Shown: piece by piece, positions 51,680 through 60,500 of the stretch
Layout of the letters: each line of letters starts with the position of its first letter
Position numbering within the stretch: position 1 is the first letter of the stretch
Origin: Castellaniella sp036379515
GTDB lineage: Bacteria; Pseudomonadota; Gammaproteobacteria; Burkholderiales; Burkholderiaceae_B
Assembly: GCF_036379515.1 (NCBI RefSeq)
Contig: NZ_DASVGN010000038.1
Span: forward strand, 190,237 to 254,236
Reading direction: 5' to 3'
Length of the DNA: 64,000 nucleotides
Program-made: the position numbers and the translations under genes
Notes under the pieces: model-generated
The model's input: the letters and a program-made list of their open reading frames with translations, nothing else
Database searches by the model: none
Told to the model about the DNA's origin: nothing

Positions 51680-53194
51680 TCAGGCGCCGACGGCAACTGG
51701 CCTGAAGCCCACGGCCGTCCGTACGTGCTCGTCCTGCACGCCTTCGGATTCTTCCAGATCGGCCAGAGTACGCGCCACACGCATGATCCGGTGGACAGCC
51801 CGGGCCGACAGCGTCCAACGCCCAATGGCGCTCATCAGGCTCGCCTGCCCCTTGGCATCGAGGGCCGCATACCGCTCCAGGGAAGCGACATCCAGTCGCG
51901 CATTGAGGCACCCCTGCCGACCGTGCTGAAGCACCTGTGCCTTTTGCACTCGGCCCTGGATTTCCGCACTGGACTCACCAGCAGGCAAGTCCAGCAGGCG
52001 GCGCTCCAGTGTCAGCGTGACATGCAGATCGATCCGATCGAGCAGCGGCCCCGATACGCGATTGCAGTACTGCGCGATGCGCTCGGGGGTGCAGCGGCAG
52101 GTATCTCGCGGATGCCCCAGATAACCGCAAGGACAGGGGTTCATGGCTGCCACGAGCTGAAAGCTTGCCGGAAAGCAACAACTTCCGGCCGCACGAGCAA
52201 TCGTGATATGGCCTGTTTCCAGCGGCTCACGCAGCGCCTCGAGCGCACGGCGGTCGAATTCGGGCAATTCGTCCAAAAAGAGAACGCCCCGATGGGCAAG
52301 GCTGATTTCTCCAGGACGCGGGTGGGCACCGCCGCCCACCAGCGCCGAAGTGGACGCCCCATGATGCGGCGCCCGAAACGGGGCGCTCAGCGGCAAGGCA
52401 TCCAGCGAGCGCACCAACCCTTGAACGGCAGCGACCTCGAGTGCATCGCGCCTGGAAAGCGGTGGCAACAAGCCCGGCAGCCGCTGGGCCAGCATGCTCT
52501 TGCCTACCCCCGGAGGACCGCAAAAGAGCAGACTATGCCCCCCCGCTGCAGCCAGCACCAGCGCTTGTCGCGCCATCACCTGACCTCGCACGTCAGACAG
52601 GCACAGTGCTTCACCAGCCGGCTTGCTGGCCCAAGCCACAGGTTCGGCGACAGGCAAGGGCTGCCCCGCCCGAAAATGCGCCACGACGGCTGAAAGACTG
52701 GTGGCAGACAGGACCTTGAGCCCGGGGACCAAGGCGGCAACGGCTGCGGACTGTGCGCCCATGATGAGTATCGCCTGCGGATCGTCCTGCGCAACAGCCA
52801 ACGCAATCGCCAAGGCCGAGCCCGTGGGGACAATCGCCCCCGTAAGCGAAAGCTCGCCAGCCAGAACAACGTGTCTGACCTCGGGCGCCACACCGTTGAT
52901 ATCCACGACCTGACCGCTGGCCATGAGCACCGCCAACGCAATGGGCAGATCGAAACGGCCTGAATCTTTGGGTAAATCGGCAGGGGCCAGATTGGCCGTG
53001 ATGCGACCGTTGGGAAATTCGAAACCGCTGCTCAAAATGGCCGACCGCACGCGATCGCGACTCTCGCGGACTCCCGCCCCGGGCAGCCCCGTCAGAGTAA
53101 AGGAAGGCAGCCCACTGCCTACGTGGACCTCGACCTGAACCGCGCACGCCCGCAGGCCAAGCAAGGCACGACTGGAGAGTACGGCAAGCGACAT
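51680..53194 (-). CDS. comM: Mg-chelatase-like AAA+ ATPase ComM/YifB
   Basis: 504 aa. The N-terminal Lon-like substrate domain (about 1-170, VHVGSGLPSFTLTGLPG) is followed by an AAA+ domain with Walker A GPPGVGKSMLAQRLPG near 220, Walker B VLFLDELPEFDRRALEALRE and the C-terminal Mg_chelatase_C. ComM is a hexameric helicase promoting branch migration during natural transformation. Standalone gene; ubiK follows. Confidence 0.95.
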   Translation of the reverse strand: MSLAVLSSRALLGLRACAVQVEVHVGSGLPSFTLTGLPGAGVRESRDRVRSAILSSGFEFPNGRITANLAPADLPKDSGRFDLPIALAVLMASGQVVDINGVAPEVRHVVLAGELSLTGAIVPTGSALAIALAVAQDDPQAILIMGAQSAAVAALVPGLKVLSATSLSAVVAHFRAGQPLPVAEPVAWASKPAGEALCLSDVRGQVMARQALVLAAAGGHSLLFCGPPGVGKSMLAQRLPGLLPPLSRRDALEVAAVQGLVRSLDALPLSAPFRAPHHGASTSALVGGGAHPRPGEISLAHRGVLFLDELPEFDRRALEALREPLETGHITIARAAGSCCFPASFQLVAAMNPCPCGYLGHPRDTCRCTPERIAQYCNRVSGPLLDRIDLHVTLTLERRLLDLPAGESSAEIQGRVQKAQVLQHGRQGCLNARLDVASLERYAALDAKGQASLMSAIGRWTLSARAVHRIMRVARTLADLEESEGVQDEHVRTAVGFRPVAVGA

Positions 53195-53387
53195 CGCGGC
53201 CCCAAGTAAACGAATAGGGCCACCATACGGGGCCCATTCGTCTACTCTAAAACAAGCGCGATGCTTCGGGCGTCGCGCCCGGATGATTCATGCCACCCGG
53301 GCAACTCCCCATAGTCGATGCAGTGATGCCACGAAGGCAGATCGGCGTGGAGCGCACCGCCTCGTGACAAGCAATCAATTCAGGCGA

Positions 53388-53798
53388 TTACTTTGAGTTA
53401 TTGCCAATGGCACCTTGAATGGCGGCGTTCGCCTTGGCAGCGCCTTCAGCCACGGAGGCACGGGCGTCGGTCGCTACTTCGCCCGCTTTCTTGGCAGCTT
53501 TATCGGCGTTGTCGGCAATTGCGTCGCCCGCTGCGGCAGCCTTATCCTTGGCAGCAGCCGCAGCATCCTTGACCTTGTCACCCATGGATTGCTGGTCCGC
53601 CGGAGCACTCTGCGGTTGCTGCGCAGCGCCATCAGGTGCCGGCGCGGCCGGAGCCGCGGGCGCCGTCGAAGGAGCCGTGGTCGAGGGGGCGCTGGACGAT
53701 TCCGAAGCGGTCTTGTCTTCGCTCTTCGAGCAGGCAGCCAGCAGGCTCACGGATGCCAGAACGGCGATCATTGCCAGAGTTTTGCGCGTCATATTCAT
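53388..53798 (-). CDS. Ala-rich lipoprotein of low complexity
   Basis: 136 aa. A lipoprotein signal with lipobox LLAAC (Cys23) is followed by a Ser/Pro/Ala-rich linker (about 24-70) and a repetitive helical tail built from KDAAAAAKDKAAAAGDAI-type and KAAKKAGEVATDAR-type repeats. This resembles amphipathic, LEA/YtxH-like or coiled envelope proteins. Function unknown. The ATG at 53798 has AGGGAAG upstream; a promoter is visible at 53925-53952. No partner genes. Confidence 0.82.
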   Translation of the reverse strand: MNMTRKTLAMIAVLASVSLLAACSKSEDKTASESSSAPSTTAPSTAPAAPAAPAPDGAAQQPQSAPADQQSMGDKVKDAAAAAKDKAAAAGDAIADNADKAAKKAGEVATDARASVAEGAAKANAAIQGAIGNNSK

Positions 53799-54137
53799 GT
53801 TCTTCCCTATTTAAAAGCTCTGCTTATCTGCAATAGGCAAGCTGGCGATCATCTTGAACCCGAGCCATGCACTACCGCCACAGATCATCTTCAGGACCGA
53901 TCCGTTACAACCGGCTTTGTTACGATTCTAGCCGCCCATTGACCCGGGTAAACCCTGACATGTAAATACTGTTTTCAGGCACACAGGCGCCCACCGAAAT
54001 GGCAAGTCGCGGGTATCACAGAGGAATTTCACGCGATTGAGCGTCAGGATCCTTCCAGGAAGCTGAACAACTGGACACAAAACGCGGTTCACCGCGCAAC
54101 GCCCATGTCCCGCTTTCACGTCATCCGCCGCGAACGG
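53799..54137. other. Gene-free stretch between the lipoprotein gene and ptsI
   Basis: 339 bases. The left part is the lipoprotein promoter and a leader of about 120 bases. The right part, next to the ptsI stop, shows no convincing terminator, ORF or RNA. Confidence 0.5.
53925..53952 (-). promoter_or_regulatory. Promoter of the lipoprotein gene
   Basis: Minus strand: TTTACC (-35), 16 bases, TAGAAT (-10). It gives a 5' leader of about 120 bases. Confidence 0.55.
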
Positions 54138-55907
54138 CTAGGCAGACAAATTTGCGAGGTCGATGCGCTCAGCGCGATTGAGCGCGGCAGCCACCTTGGT
54201 GCGCAGCGCGTTGGTATGTGCGAGACGGATTTCTTTCTTGACGTCCAGCAACTGCTGCGGATGCATGGAAAACCCCGTCAGACCAAGCCCGAGCAACATG
54301 CGCGTGACACGTACGTCGCCAGCCATCTCGCCACAGATCGACACGGGTTTGCCGACTCGCTCGCCGACATTGATGGTGTGCGCAATCAAGCGCAACACGG
54401 CTGGGTGCATGGGGTCGTACAACGCTGCCACGTCTTTGTCGCCGCGGTCGATGGCCAGCACGTACTGAATGAGGTCGTTGGTGCCTATGGACAGAAAATC
54501 GAGTGCCTCGGCGAACGGTTCGATGGCAATCGCCATGGCTGGGATCTCGACCATCGCCCCCAGTTGCACGTCAGTGCTATGCGTAATGCCCTCGCTGCGC
54601 AGTTCTTCTGCAGCGCGCGCCAACGCGCGCCGGGCAGCCTGGATTTCCTGCATATGCGAGACCATGGGGAACAGCACACGAACAGGGCCCAACGCCGCCG
54701 CACGCAACAACGCCCGCAGCTGCGTGTTGAAAAGGTCCGGCTTGGCCAGGCAATAGCGAATTGCGCGCAAACCCAGCGCCGGGTTGGCGGCCACGGTGGC
54801 TTCACCATCCAGCGTCTTGTCGGCACCGACATCGAGCGTGCGAATTGTGACTGGCTTGCCGGCCATGGTGTGCACAACCGAAGCGTATGCCTCGTACTGC
54901 TCGTCCTCACCAGGAAGATCGGGGCGCCCCATGAAGAGAAACTCGCTGCGAAAAAGGCCGATGCCTTCGGCTCCGGCAGCCAATGCATCGGCCGCCTCCT
55001 CAGGCAACTCGATGTTGGCCTCCATGCGGATGCACACGCCGTCAAGCGTCACGGCGGGAGCAAAACGCAAGGTCTTCAATTCATCGCGCTCTCGGAGAAA
55101 CGCTGCTTGAATGTCACGGTATTCCTGCAAGACGGCGGGGGATGGATTGACCAGCACCATCCCGTTGAGCCCATCGACGATCAGCTGGTCGCCATCGCGA
55201 ACTACCGTACGCACCCATCCCATACCCACCACGGCCGGCACATTCATGCTGCGCGCGACGATCGCAGTGTGCGAGGTTGCACCGCCAAGGTCGGTGAGAA
55301 AGGCGGAAAACTTCCCTCCGCGCAGACGCATCATGTCAGCCGGAGAGATGTCTCGGGCCACCACGATCAGACTGCCATCGGAATCGACCGTATCGAAATT
55401 GGGCAGCCACTGCACGGACCCGGACAGCACCCGCAGCACGCGTTCGATCACTTGGCGGACGTCGGCGCTGCGCTCGCGCAGATAATTGTCTTCTATGGTG
55501 GCAAACTGTTCAGCAAGAATCTGCCCCTGACTGGTCAGCGCCCACTCGGCGTTGTACTGACGCTCGGCGATCAACTGACATACCGACTGCACCAACATCG
55601 GGTCCTGCAGCAGCAGCGCATGCACCGAGAGCAGCCCGCCCAGCTCGCGCGGAGCATCCTCGGGCAGAGTGTCGGCCATCTGGTGCAAATCCTGCACCGC
55701 TGTTTCGACCGCCTCCCGAAAGCGCGCCTGCTCACGCTCGACCTCACCCACCGCCAAGCGATGGTGCGCCACCTCGAGGGCTGCGGCACTCATCACCACG
55801 GCACGCCCGATGGCGTAGCCGCGAACAACCCCCTGGCCATAAAGACACAGGCTGGATGACAAAGCTTCTGGTGTCGGAGCGATCAAAGACTCGGTTGCCG
55901 CTTCCAT
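54138..55907 (-). CDS. ptsI: PTS enzyme I
   Basis: Phosphoenolpyruvate-protein phosphotransferase, 589 aa. Phosphorylated H213 in GGATSHTAIVARS; PEP-binding FRSEFLFMGR and EIPAMAIAIEPFAEALDFLS-type signature (read FLSIGTNDLIQYVLAIDR). It phosphorylates HPr. With HPr and an EIIA-Man but no EIIB or EIIC nearby, this is a regulatory PTS rather than a sugar importer. Starts 11 bases after ptsH. Confidence 0.97.
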   Translation of the reverse strand: MEAATESLIAPTPEALSSSLCLYGQGVVRGYAIGRAVVMSAAALEVAHHRLAVGEVEREQARFREAVETAVQDLHQMADTLPEDAPRELGGLLSVHALLLQDPMLVQSVCQLIAERQYNAEWALTSQGQILAEQFATIEDNYLRERSADVRQVIERVLRVLSGSVQWLPNFDTVDSDGSLIVVARDISPADMMRLRGGKFSAFLTDLGGATSHTAIVARSMNVPAVVGMGWVRTVVRDGDQLIVDGLNGMVLVNPSPAVLQEYRDIQAAFLRERDELKTLRFAPAVTLDGVCIRMEANIELPEEAADALAAGAEGIGLFRSEFLFMGRPDLPGEDEQYEAYASVVHTMAGKPVTIRTLDVGADKTLDGEATVAANPALGLRAIRYCLAKPDLFNTQLRALLRAAALGPVRVLFPMVSHMQEIQAARRALARAAEELRSEGITHSTDVQLGAMVEIPAMAIAIEPFAEALDFLSIGTNDLIQYVLAIDRGDKDVAALYDPMHPAVLRLIAHTINVGERVGKPVSICGEMAGDVRVTRMLLGLGLTGFSMHPQQLLDVKKEIRLAHTNALRTKVAAALNRAERIDLANLSA

Positions 55908-55918
55908 CCGCGCCTCAC

Positions 55919-56188
55919 CTACTCGGATTCTCCAAACTTTTGATCAAACAAAGCGCGAATGTCATTGATTGCCTGTTCCTCATCGGTCCCCCGTGCATCG
56001 ATACGCACCGTCACCCCCAGGCCGGCTGCCAGCATCATGACCCCCATGATGCTCTTCGCGTTGACACGCTGCGCACCCCGCGAAATAAAGATCTCGCTCT
56101 GGAAGCGCCCCGCGAGCTGGGTCAATTTGGCAGCAGCCCGCGCATGCAGGCCCAGCTTGTTGGTCACGACCAGATCGACGATTGGCAT
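55919..56188 (-). CDS. ptsH: HPr phosphocarrier
   Basis: 89 aa. H15 (NKLGLHARAAAKL) is the EI target; S46 (NAKSIMGVMML) is the HprK target in this clade. GGAGT upstream of the ATG. Lies between the EIIA and EI genes. Confidence 0.96.
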   Translation of the reverse strand: MPIVDLVVTNKLGLHARAAAKLTQLAGRFQSEIFISRGAQRVNAKSIMGVMMLAAGLGVTVRIDARGTDEEQAINDIRALFDQKFGESE

Positions 56189-56213
56189 GTATTCGGACTC
56201 CTGTCTAGGCTCT

Positions 56214-56630
56214 CTAGCATTCTGGCGGGGGTTCAGCGTTTACGATACCGCGCAGCGCCCCCTCACGCACGCGCTCACTGAGAGAATCAGGGTTTTCCTG
56301 CTGATCCGTCAAGGCCTTGAGCACCATGCAGGCGTTGGTCCCTGTCAGAAGGTGCACGATATAGCCTTCTTCCTGGGCCCGGCGTTGCGCTACCGCCGCA
56401 ATATTGAAAGGCGTCGCGCCATACAAATCGCAGAGCATCAGCGCAGGGGTATCCAGTCCCCCTTCACGCAGCCATGCAAGCACCTCGGCAGACTTTGTCT
56501 CAGGCTCGGCATCCGGTTCGATGTCAAATACCTTCAAATCCGGCACGCGACCCAGCACATGAGCGGCGCACGCATCGAAAGCCGCCCCCAAGGGCGTGTG
56601 CATGATCAGTGCAATCCGCGTCGTGCCCAT
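56214..56630 (-). CDS. PTS EIIA component, mannose family
   Basis: 138 aa. Phosphoacceptor H11 (IALIMHTPLG) and LCDLYGATPFNIAA are typical of EIIA-Man domains. Without EIIB/C it is likely a regulatory output of the EI-HPr chain. I use the ATG at 56630, overlapping the gshB stop by one base (TGATG); a GTG directly before it is also possible. Confidence 0.9.
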   Translation of the reverse strand: MGTTRIALIMHTPLGAAFDACAAHVLGRVPDLKVFDIEPDAEPETKSAEVLAWLREGGLDTPALMLCDLYGATPFNIAAVAQRRAQEEGYIVHLLTGTNACMVLKALTDQQENPDSLSERVREGALRGIVNAEPPPEC

Positions 56631-57589
56631 CACCCAGCCCCCACTGCCCGCTCCAGCGCCTGAACATAGTGCGCTGCCACGTCAAACCCCGTCTGTTCAG
56701 CAATTTCTACAAAACAGGTCGGGCTCGTGACGTTGATTTCAGTGATGAATCGACCAATGACGTCCAGCCCGATCAGCAGCAGGCCTCGTGACACCAACGC
56801 GCGGCCTACGAACTCGGCCATCTCTCGGTCATGCGACGTGAGTGGTTGGGCCACCCCGTGGCCACCTGCCGCCAGATTGGCCCGCGTCTCGCCCTTGAGG
56901 GGCATTCGGGCCAGCGCAAACGGGATAGGCTCACCGCCGATGATGAGAATGCGTTTATCGCCCTGGGTAATCTCGGGGATGTAGCGCTGCACCATCACGC
57001 TACGCGTGCCCTGCTCGGTCAAGGTCTCGAGGATGGCACCCAGATTGGGCTCTTGTGGCAGCAGGCGGAACACACCCGCCCCGCCCATGCCGTCGAGCGG
57101 TTTCACGATCACGTCGTGATACTCGTCGTGAAACGCCCGCAGACGATCCATGTGACGGCTGACGAGCGTAGGCACTGTATATTGCGGAAATTCGGTGATG
57201 GCCAGCTTTTCAGGATGGTTTCGAATTCCGGCACCGCTGTTGAAAATCCGCGCGCCCTGCGCCGCCGCATAATCGAACAAGTGCGTCGCGTAGACGTATT
57301 CCATATCGAATGGAGGATCCTTGCGCATCAGCACGCCATCGAAATCTGTCAATGAGCGGTCTTGGGCCGATTCTTGTACCCACCAGTCGTGACCGTGCCA
57401 ATCTGCGTCGGCACGCAACTGCATGGCGGTTGCCGACACACGAACCTGACCCTCGCGGATATAGAGATCTCCCATGAGGGAGAAACTAAAGGTGTGCCCG
57501 CGCGCCGCGAGACTGCGCATCATGGCAACCGATGAGTCCTTATAGGCCTTGAGCGCCGGCAAAGGATCAACGACGAACAAAAAATGCAT
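56630..57589 (-). CDS. gshB: Glutathione synthetase
   Basis: ATP-grasp ligase joining gamma-glutamylcysteine and glycine. 319 aa. MHFLFVVDPLPALKAYKDSS start, KPLDGMGGAGVFRL and INVTSPTCFVEIAEQ signatures. gshA is not in view. The ATG at 57589 matches the family start. It begins 57 bases after the infC stop with no terminator seen, so some transcription may come from thrS-infC; the EIIA gene overlaps its end. Confidence 0.96.
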   Translation of the reverse strand: MHFLFVVDPLPALKAYKDSSVAMMRSLAARGHTFSFSLMGDLYIREGQVRVSATAMQLRADADWHGHDWWVQESAQDRSLTDFDGVLMRKDPPFDMEYVYATHLFDYAAAQGARIFNSGAGIRNHPEKLAITEFPQYTVPTLVSRHMDRLRAFHDEYHDVIVKPLDGMGGAGVFRLLPQEPNLGAILETLTEQGTRSVMVQRYIPEITQGDKRILIIGGEPIPFALARMPLKGETRANLAAGGHGVAQPLTSHDREMAEFVGRALVSRGLLLIGLDVIGRFITEINVTSPTCFVEIAEQTGFDVAAHYVQALERAVGAG

Positions 57590-57646
57590 GATTGCCCCAA
57601 ATGTACAGCGGCCGGCACACCCGCGTCGGCACACCCCAAGCTTCGA

Positions 57647-58189
57647 TCAGGCGGCCTCGCCTTGCTTGCCGACTTTCTTGCGTGGCGCCAGCACCATGAC
57701 CATTTGACGGCCTTCGAGCTTCGGCATGGCCTCGACCTGAACCGTGTCGCCAAGATCGTCGCGCACCCGTTCAAGGACTTTCATCCCGAGGTCTTGGTGA
57801 GCCATTTCGCGGCCACGGAACCTCAGTGTGACTTTGGCCTTGTCGCCTTCTTCAATGAACCGACGCAGATTACGCAACTTGACCTGATAATCGCCTTCGT
57901 CCGTGCCAGGCCGAAATTTGACTTCCTTGACCTGAATGACTTTCTGGCGCGACCGGGCTTCTTGCTGGCGCTTCTGCTCCTGGTACTTGAACTTGCCGTA
58001 ATCCATCAAGCGGCAAACGGGCGGACTGGCAGTCGGTGCAATTTCGACCAGGTCGACGTCGTGTTCTTCAGCCAATGCCAAGGCGTCAGCCGTACGATAG
58101 ATGCCCAGTTGCTCACCATCCACGCCTATCAGGCGAACTTCGTGGATACGGATTTCACCGTTTACACGGTTCTTCTTTTCGGTTGCGAT
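57647..58189 (-). CDS. infC: Translation initiation factor IF-3, AUC start
   Basis: 180 aa if started at the ATC codon at 58189. From there the family N-terminus follows in frame (ATEKKNRVNGEIRI), with AGGAG eight bases upstream; no ATG or GTG exists at a suitable place. infC genes use AUU/AUC starts so that IF-3, which rejects non-AUG codons, represses its own synthesis. The N domain (about 1-80) and C domain (VKLRNLRRFIEEGDKAKVTL, read in part) are intact. It lies 35 bases after thrS, but rpmI is not downstream. Confidence 0.96.
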   Translation of the reverse strand: MATEKKNRVNGEIRIHEVRLIGVDGEQLGIYRTADALALAEEHDVDLVEIAPTASPPVCRLMDYGKFKYQEQKRQQEARSRQKVIQVKEVKFRPGTDEGDYQVKLRNLRRFIEEGDKAKVTLRFRGREMAHQDLGMKVLERVRDDLGDTVQVEAMPKLEGRQMVMVLAPRKKVGKQGEAA

Positions 58190-58224
58190 GTCTGAAACTC
58201 CTAGAATTTAGAAAAGTGGAAACC

Positions 58225-60180
58225 TCAGGCCGCAGCCTGAGCGCTTCCGGTTTGACTCAGCCCCTTGGACTGAATATCTTGCTGCAAATGCTGCACGAAC
58301 TGCGCGAGCGGCATGACACCAAGATCCTGCTTGCCGCGGCCTCGAACCGCCACGGCCCCCGCTTCGCGTTCTTTGTCACCTACAACGAGAATATAGGGGA
58401 TCTTTTGCAAACTGTGTTCGCGCACCTTCTTGTTGATCTTTTCGCCCCGCACGTCAGAGAACACCCGATATCCCTGTTGGACCAGTGACTGGGCGACTTG
58501 TTCCGCGTACGCGGCGGAGCTGTCGGAAATGCAGCAAACGACTGCGTGATGCGGGACCAGCCAAGCGGGCAGCGCACCTGCATGGTTTTCGATCAGGATA
58601 CCAATGAAGCGCTCGAGCGACCCCAGGATTGCGCGGTGCAGCATGACAGGCGGGCGCCGCTGATCCTGGGCATCCACGTATTCGGCACCCAGACGCTGCG
58701 GCATGGAAAAATCGACCTGAATGGTTCCGCACTGCCAATGGCGCCCAATGGCGTCTTTGAGCGTGTATTCGATCTTGGGACCATAGAAAGCGCCCTCGCC
58801 CACAGAGATTTCGTAGGCGCAATGCGACATATCGAGGCTTTGCTGCAAGGCGTGCTCGGCCTTGTCCCAGACCTCGTCGGCACCAATGCGTTTTTCAGGG
58901 CGAGTCGACACCTTGTACAGAATTTCGGTAAAACCAAAATCGGCATAGACCTTTTGCAGCAGCTTGGTAAAAGCCGCACACTCGTCGAGCAGTTGGTCTT
59001 CAGTACAGAAAATATGACCATCGTCTTGCGTAAATCCGCGCACGCGCATCAGCCCGTGCAGAGAGCCTGATGACTCGTTGCGGTGGCACTGACCAAACTC
59101 ACCGTAGCGCAGCGGCAGCTCACGATATGAATGCAGCCCTGCCTTGAAAATTTGTACATGGCCAGGGCAATTCATGGGCTTGAGGCCATAAACACGGTTC
59201 TCCGACTCGGTCGTGAACATGTTTTCTTTGTAGTTGTCCCAGTGGCCGGTTTTCTTCCACAGGGATAGGTCCAGAATCTGCGGCGCCTTGACTTCCTGGT
59301 AACCGTTTTCCTGGTACACCTGACGCATGTACTGTTCAACCTGCTGCCAGATGGTCCAACCCTTGGGGTGCCAGAAGATCAGCCCAGGCGCTTCGTCCTG
59401 AAAATGGAACAAGTCGAGCTCACGGCCAATGCGCCGGTGATCTCGTAGCTCCGCCTGCTCAAGCATGTTCAGGTAGGCGTCCTGGTCTTCTTTGCGGGCC
59501 CAGGCTGTGCCATAGATGCGTTGCAACATCTCGTTGTTGCTGTCGCCGCGCCAATAGGCCCCGGCCACCTTCATCAATTTGAAGACGCGCAGATGACCGG
59601 TGGAGGGTACGTGAGGCCCACGGCAGAGGTCCACGAACTGGCCCTCGCGATACAGGCTGATGGTCTGATCCGCCGGGATCGAGGCAATGATTTCCGCCTT
59701 GTAGGCTTCGCCGATGCCACGAAAGAATTTGACGGCGTCATCTCGAGCCCAGACCTCGCGCACCACGGGCTCATCCAGGCGCGCAAGCTCGGCCATTTTC
59801 TTTTCGATGGCGTCAAGGTCTTCAGGCGTGAAGGGCCGATGAAACGAGAAATCGTAATAGAAGCCGTTTTCGATGACGGGCCCGATGGTGACCTGTGCCT
59901 CTGGAAACAGGGACTTCACGGCATAGGCCAACAGATGCGCCGTGGAATGGCGGATGAGGTCCAGACCTTCAGGATCTTTTTCGGTAATGATGCTCAGGCT
60001 GGCATCGTGGTCGATGACATGGCTGGTGTCGACCAGATGAGGCGCCTCTCCGGCCGACGCGACGCGCCCGCCCAGCGCTGCACGCCCCAGGCTCTTTCCG
60101 ATGGAATAGGCAACGTCATGCACGGAAACCGGCTGATCGAATTGCCGCTGCGAGCCATCAGGAAGGGTGATGCAAACCAT
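58225..60180 (-). CDS. thrS: Threonyl-tRNA synthetase
   Basis: 651 aa class II enzyme. The N-terminal TGS domain (VCITLPDGSQRQFDQPVSVH), editing domain with HSTAHLLAYAV and YYDFSF, the catalytic core (MNCPGHVQIFK with the Zn Cys, FGQCHRNESSGSLHGLMRVR) and the anticodon-binding domain (YRVFSDVRGEKINKKVREH). ATG at 60180. First gene of thrS-infC. The C-terminal tail of about 12 extra residues is variable. Confidence 0.98.
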   Translation of the reverse strand: MVCITLPDGSQRQFDQPVSVHDVAYSIGKSLGRAALGGRVASAGEAPHLVDTSHVIDHDASLSIITEKDPEGLDLIRHSTAHLLAYAVKSLFPEAQVTIGPVIENGFYYDFSFHRPFTPEDLDAIEKKMAELARLDEPVVREVWARDDAVKFFRGIGEAYKAEIIASIPADQTISLYREGQFVDLCRGPHVPSTGHLRVFKLMKVAGAYWRGDSNNEMLQRIYGTAWARKEDQDAYLNMLEQAELRDHRRIGRELDLFHFQDEAPGLIFWHPKGWTIWQQVEQYMRQVYQENGYQEVKAPQILDLSLWKKTGHWDNYKENMFTTESENRVYGLKPMNCPGHVQIFKAGLHSYRELPLRYGEFGQCHRNESSGSLHGLMRVRGFTQDDGHIFCTEDQLLDECAAFTKLLQKVYADFGFTEILYKVSTRPEKRIGADEVWDKAEHALQQSLDMSHCAYEISVGEGAFYGPKIEYTLKDAIGRHWQCGTIQVDFSMPQRLGAEYVDAQDQRRPPVMLHRAILGSLERFIGILIENHAGALPAWLVPHHAVVCCISDSSAAYAEQVAQSLVQQGYRVFSDVRGEKINKKVREHSLQKIPYILVVGDKEREAGAVAVRGRGKQDLGVMPLAQFVQHLQQDIQSKGLSQTGSAQAAA

Positions 60181-60204
60181 TTAATCTTGCCCCAAAAATG
60201 CGAA

Positions 60205-60222
60205 ACGCGGCCTGCGCCGCGT
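60205..60222 (-). promoter_or_regulatory. Hairpin in the thrS leader
   Basis: A perfect 7-bp stem (ACGCGGC with GCCGCGT) and four-base loop, 25 bases upstream of the thrS ATG. It sits where the translational operator lies in E. coli thrS; similarity to the anticodon arm of tRNA-Thr is not evident, so regulation is only suggested. Confidence 0.35.
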
Positions 60223-60263
60223 AGAAAGTCAACTGAAATTACCATGCACAAGGAATGCTTACC

Positions 60264-60292
60264 AGTGTAGCAACCCGGTTTGCAACAAGCAA
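60264..60292 (-). promoter_or_regulatory. thrS-infC promoter
   Basis: Minus strand: TTGCTT (-35), 17 bases, TACACT (-10). It puts the start near 60257 and gives a leader of about 77 bases containing the hairpin. Confidence 0.6.
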
Positions 60293-60500
60293 TTTTCATG
60301 CGCCTTTTGGCAGCAAAAAAGTGGCGCGACGGCGAATGCCCGCAACATCGGAGACTTCTGGAGAATCGCAAAGATAAGGCGGTCGAATGGACGCACGAGA
60401 ACTCGACGGCGATAATGGATCAAAAACCGCAGGGGTGGCGCGGCTCTTCAAGCCCCCACCGCACACGAAGCCCACAGCAACACCAGCAGGAAGCCACGCG

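Larger units (their letters stand above)
60181..60500. other. Divergent thrS / DUF748 intergenic region
   Basis: 320 bases. It holds the thrS promoter and a leader hairpin (listed separately). Nothing specific was seen for the DUF748 gene apart from AGGAAG before its ATG. Confidence 0.5.

Noticed and set aside
54589..54640. CRISPR or tandem-repeat signal
   Set aside because: No regularly spaced repeats were seen anywhere in the window; short GC-rich repeats within coding regions reflect codon bias.
54105..55859. Long open frame (over 580 codons) opposite ptsI
   Set aside because: Antisense to a certain gene, His/Arg/Gln-rich, no domain resemblance; a high-GC shadow. The same applies to long antisense frames over pheT (47599-49485), the ABC exporter (15906-17525), sensor kinase (3413-4642), cysG (20765-22078), sufS (39896-41173) and the sedolisin (31836-32987).
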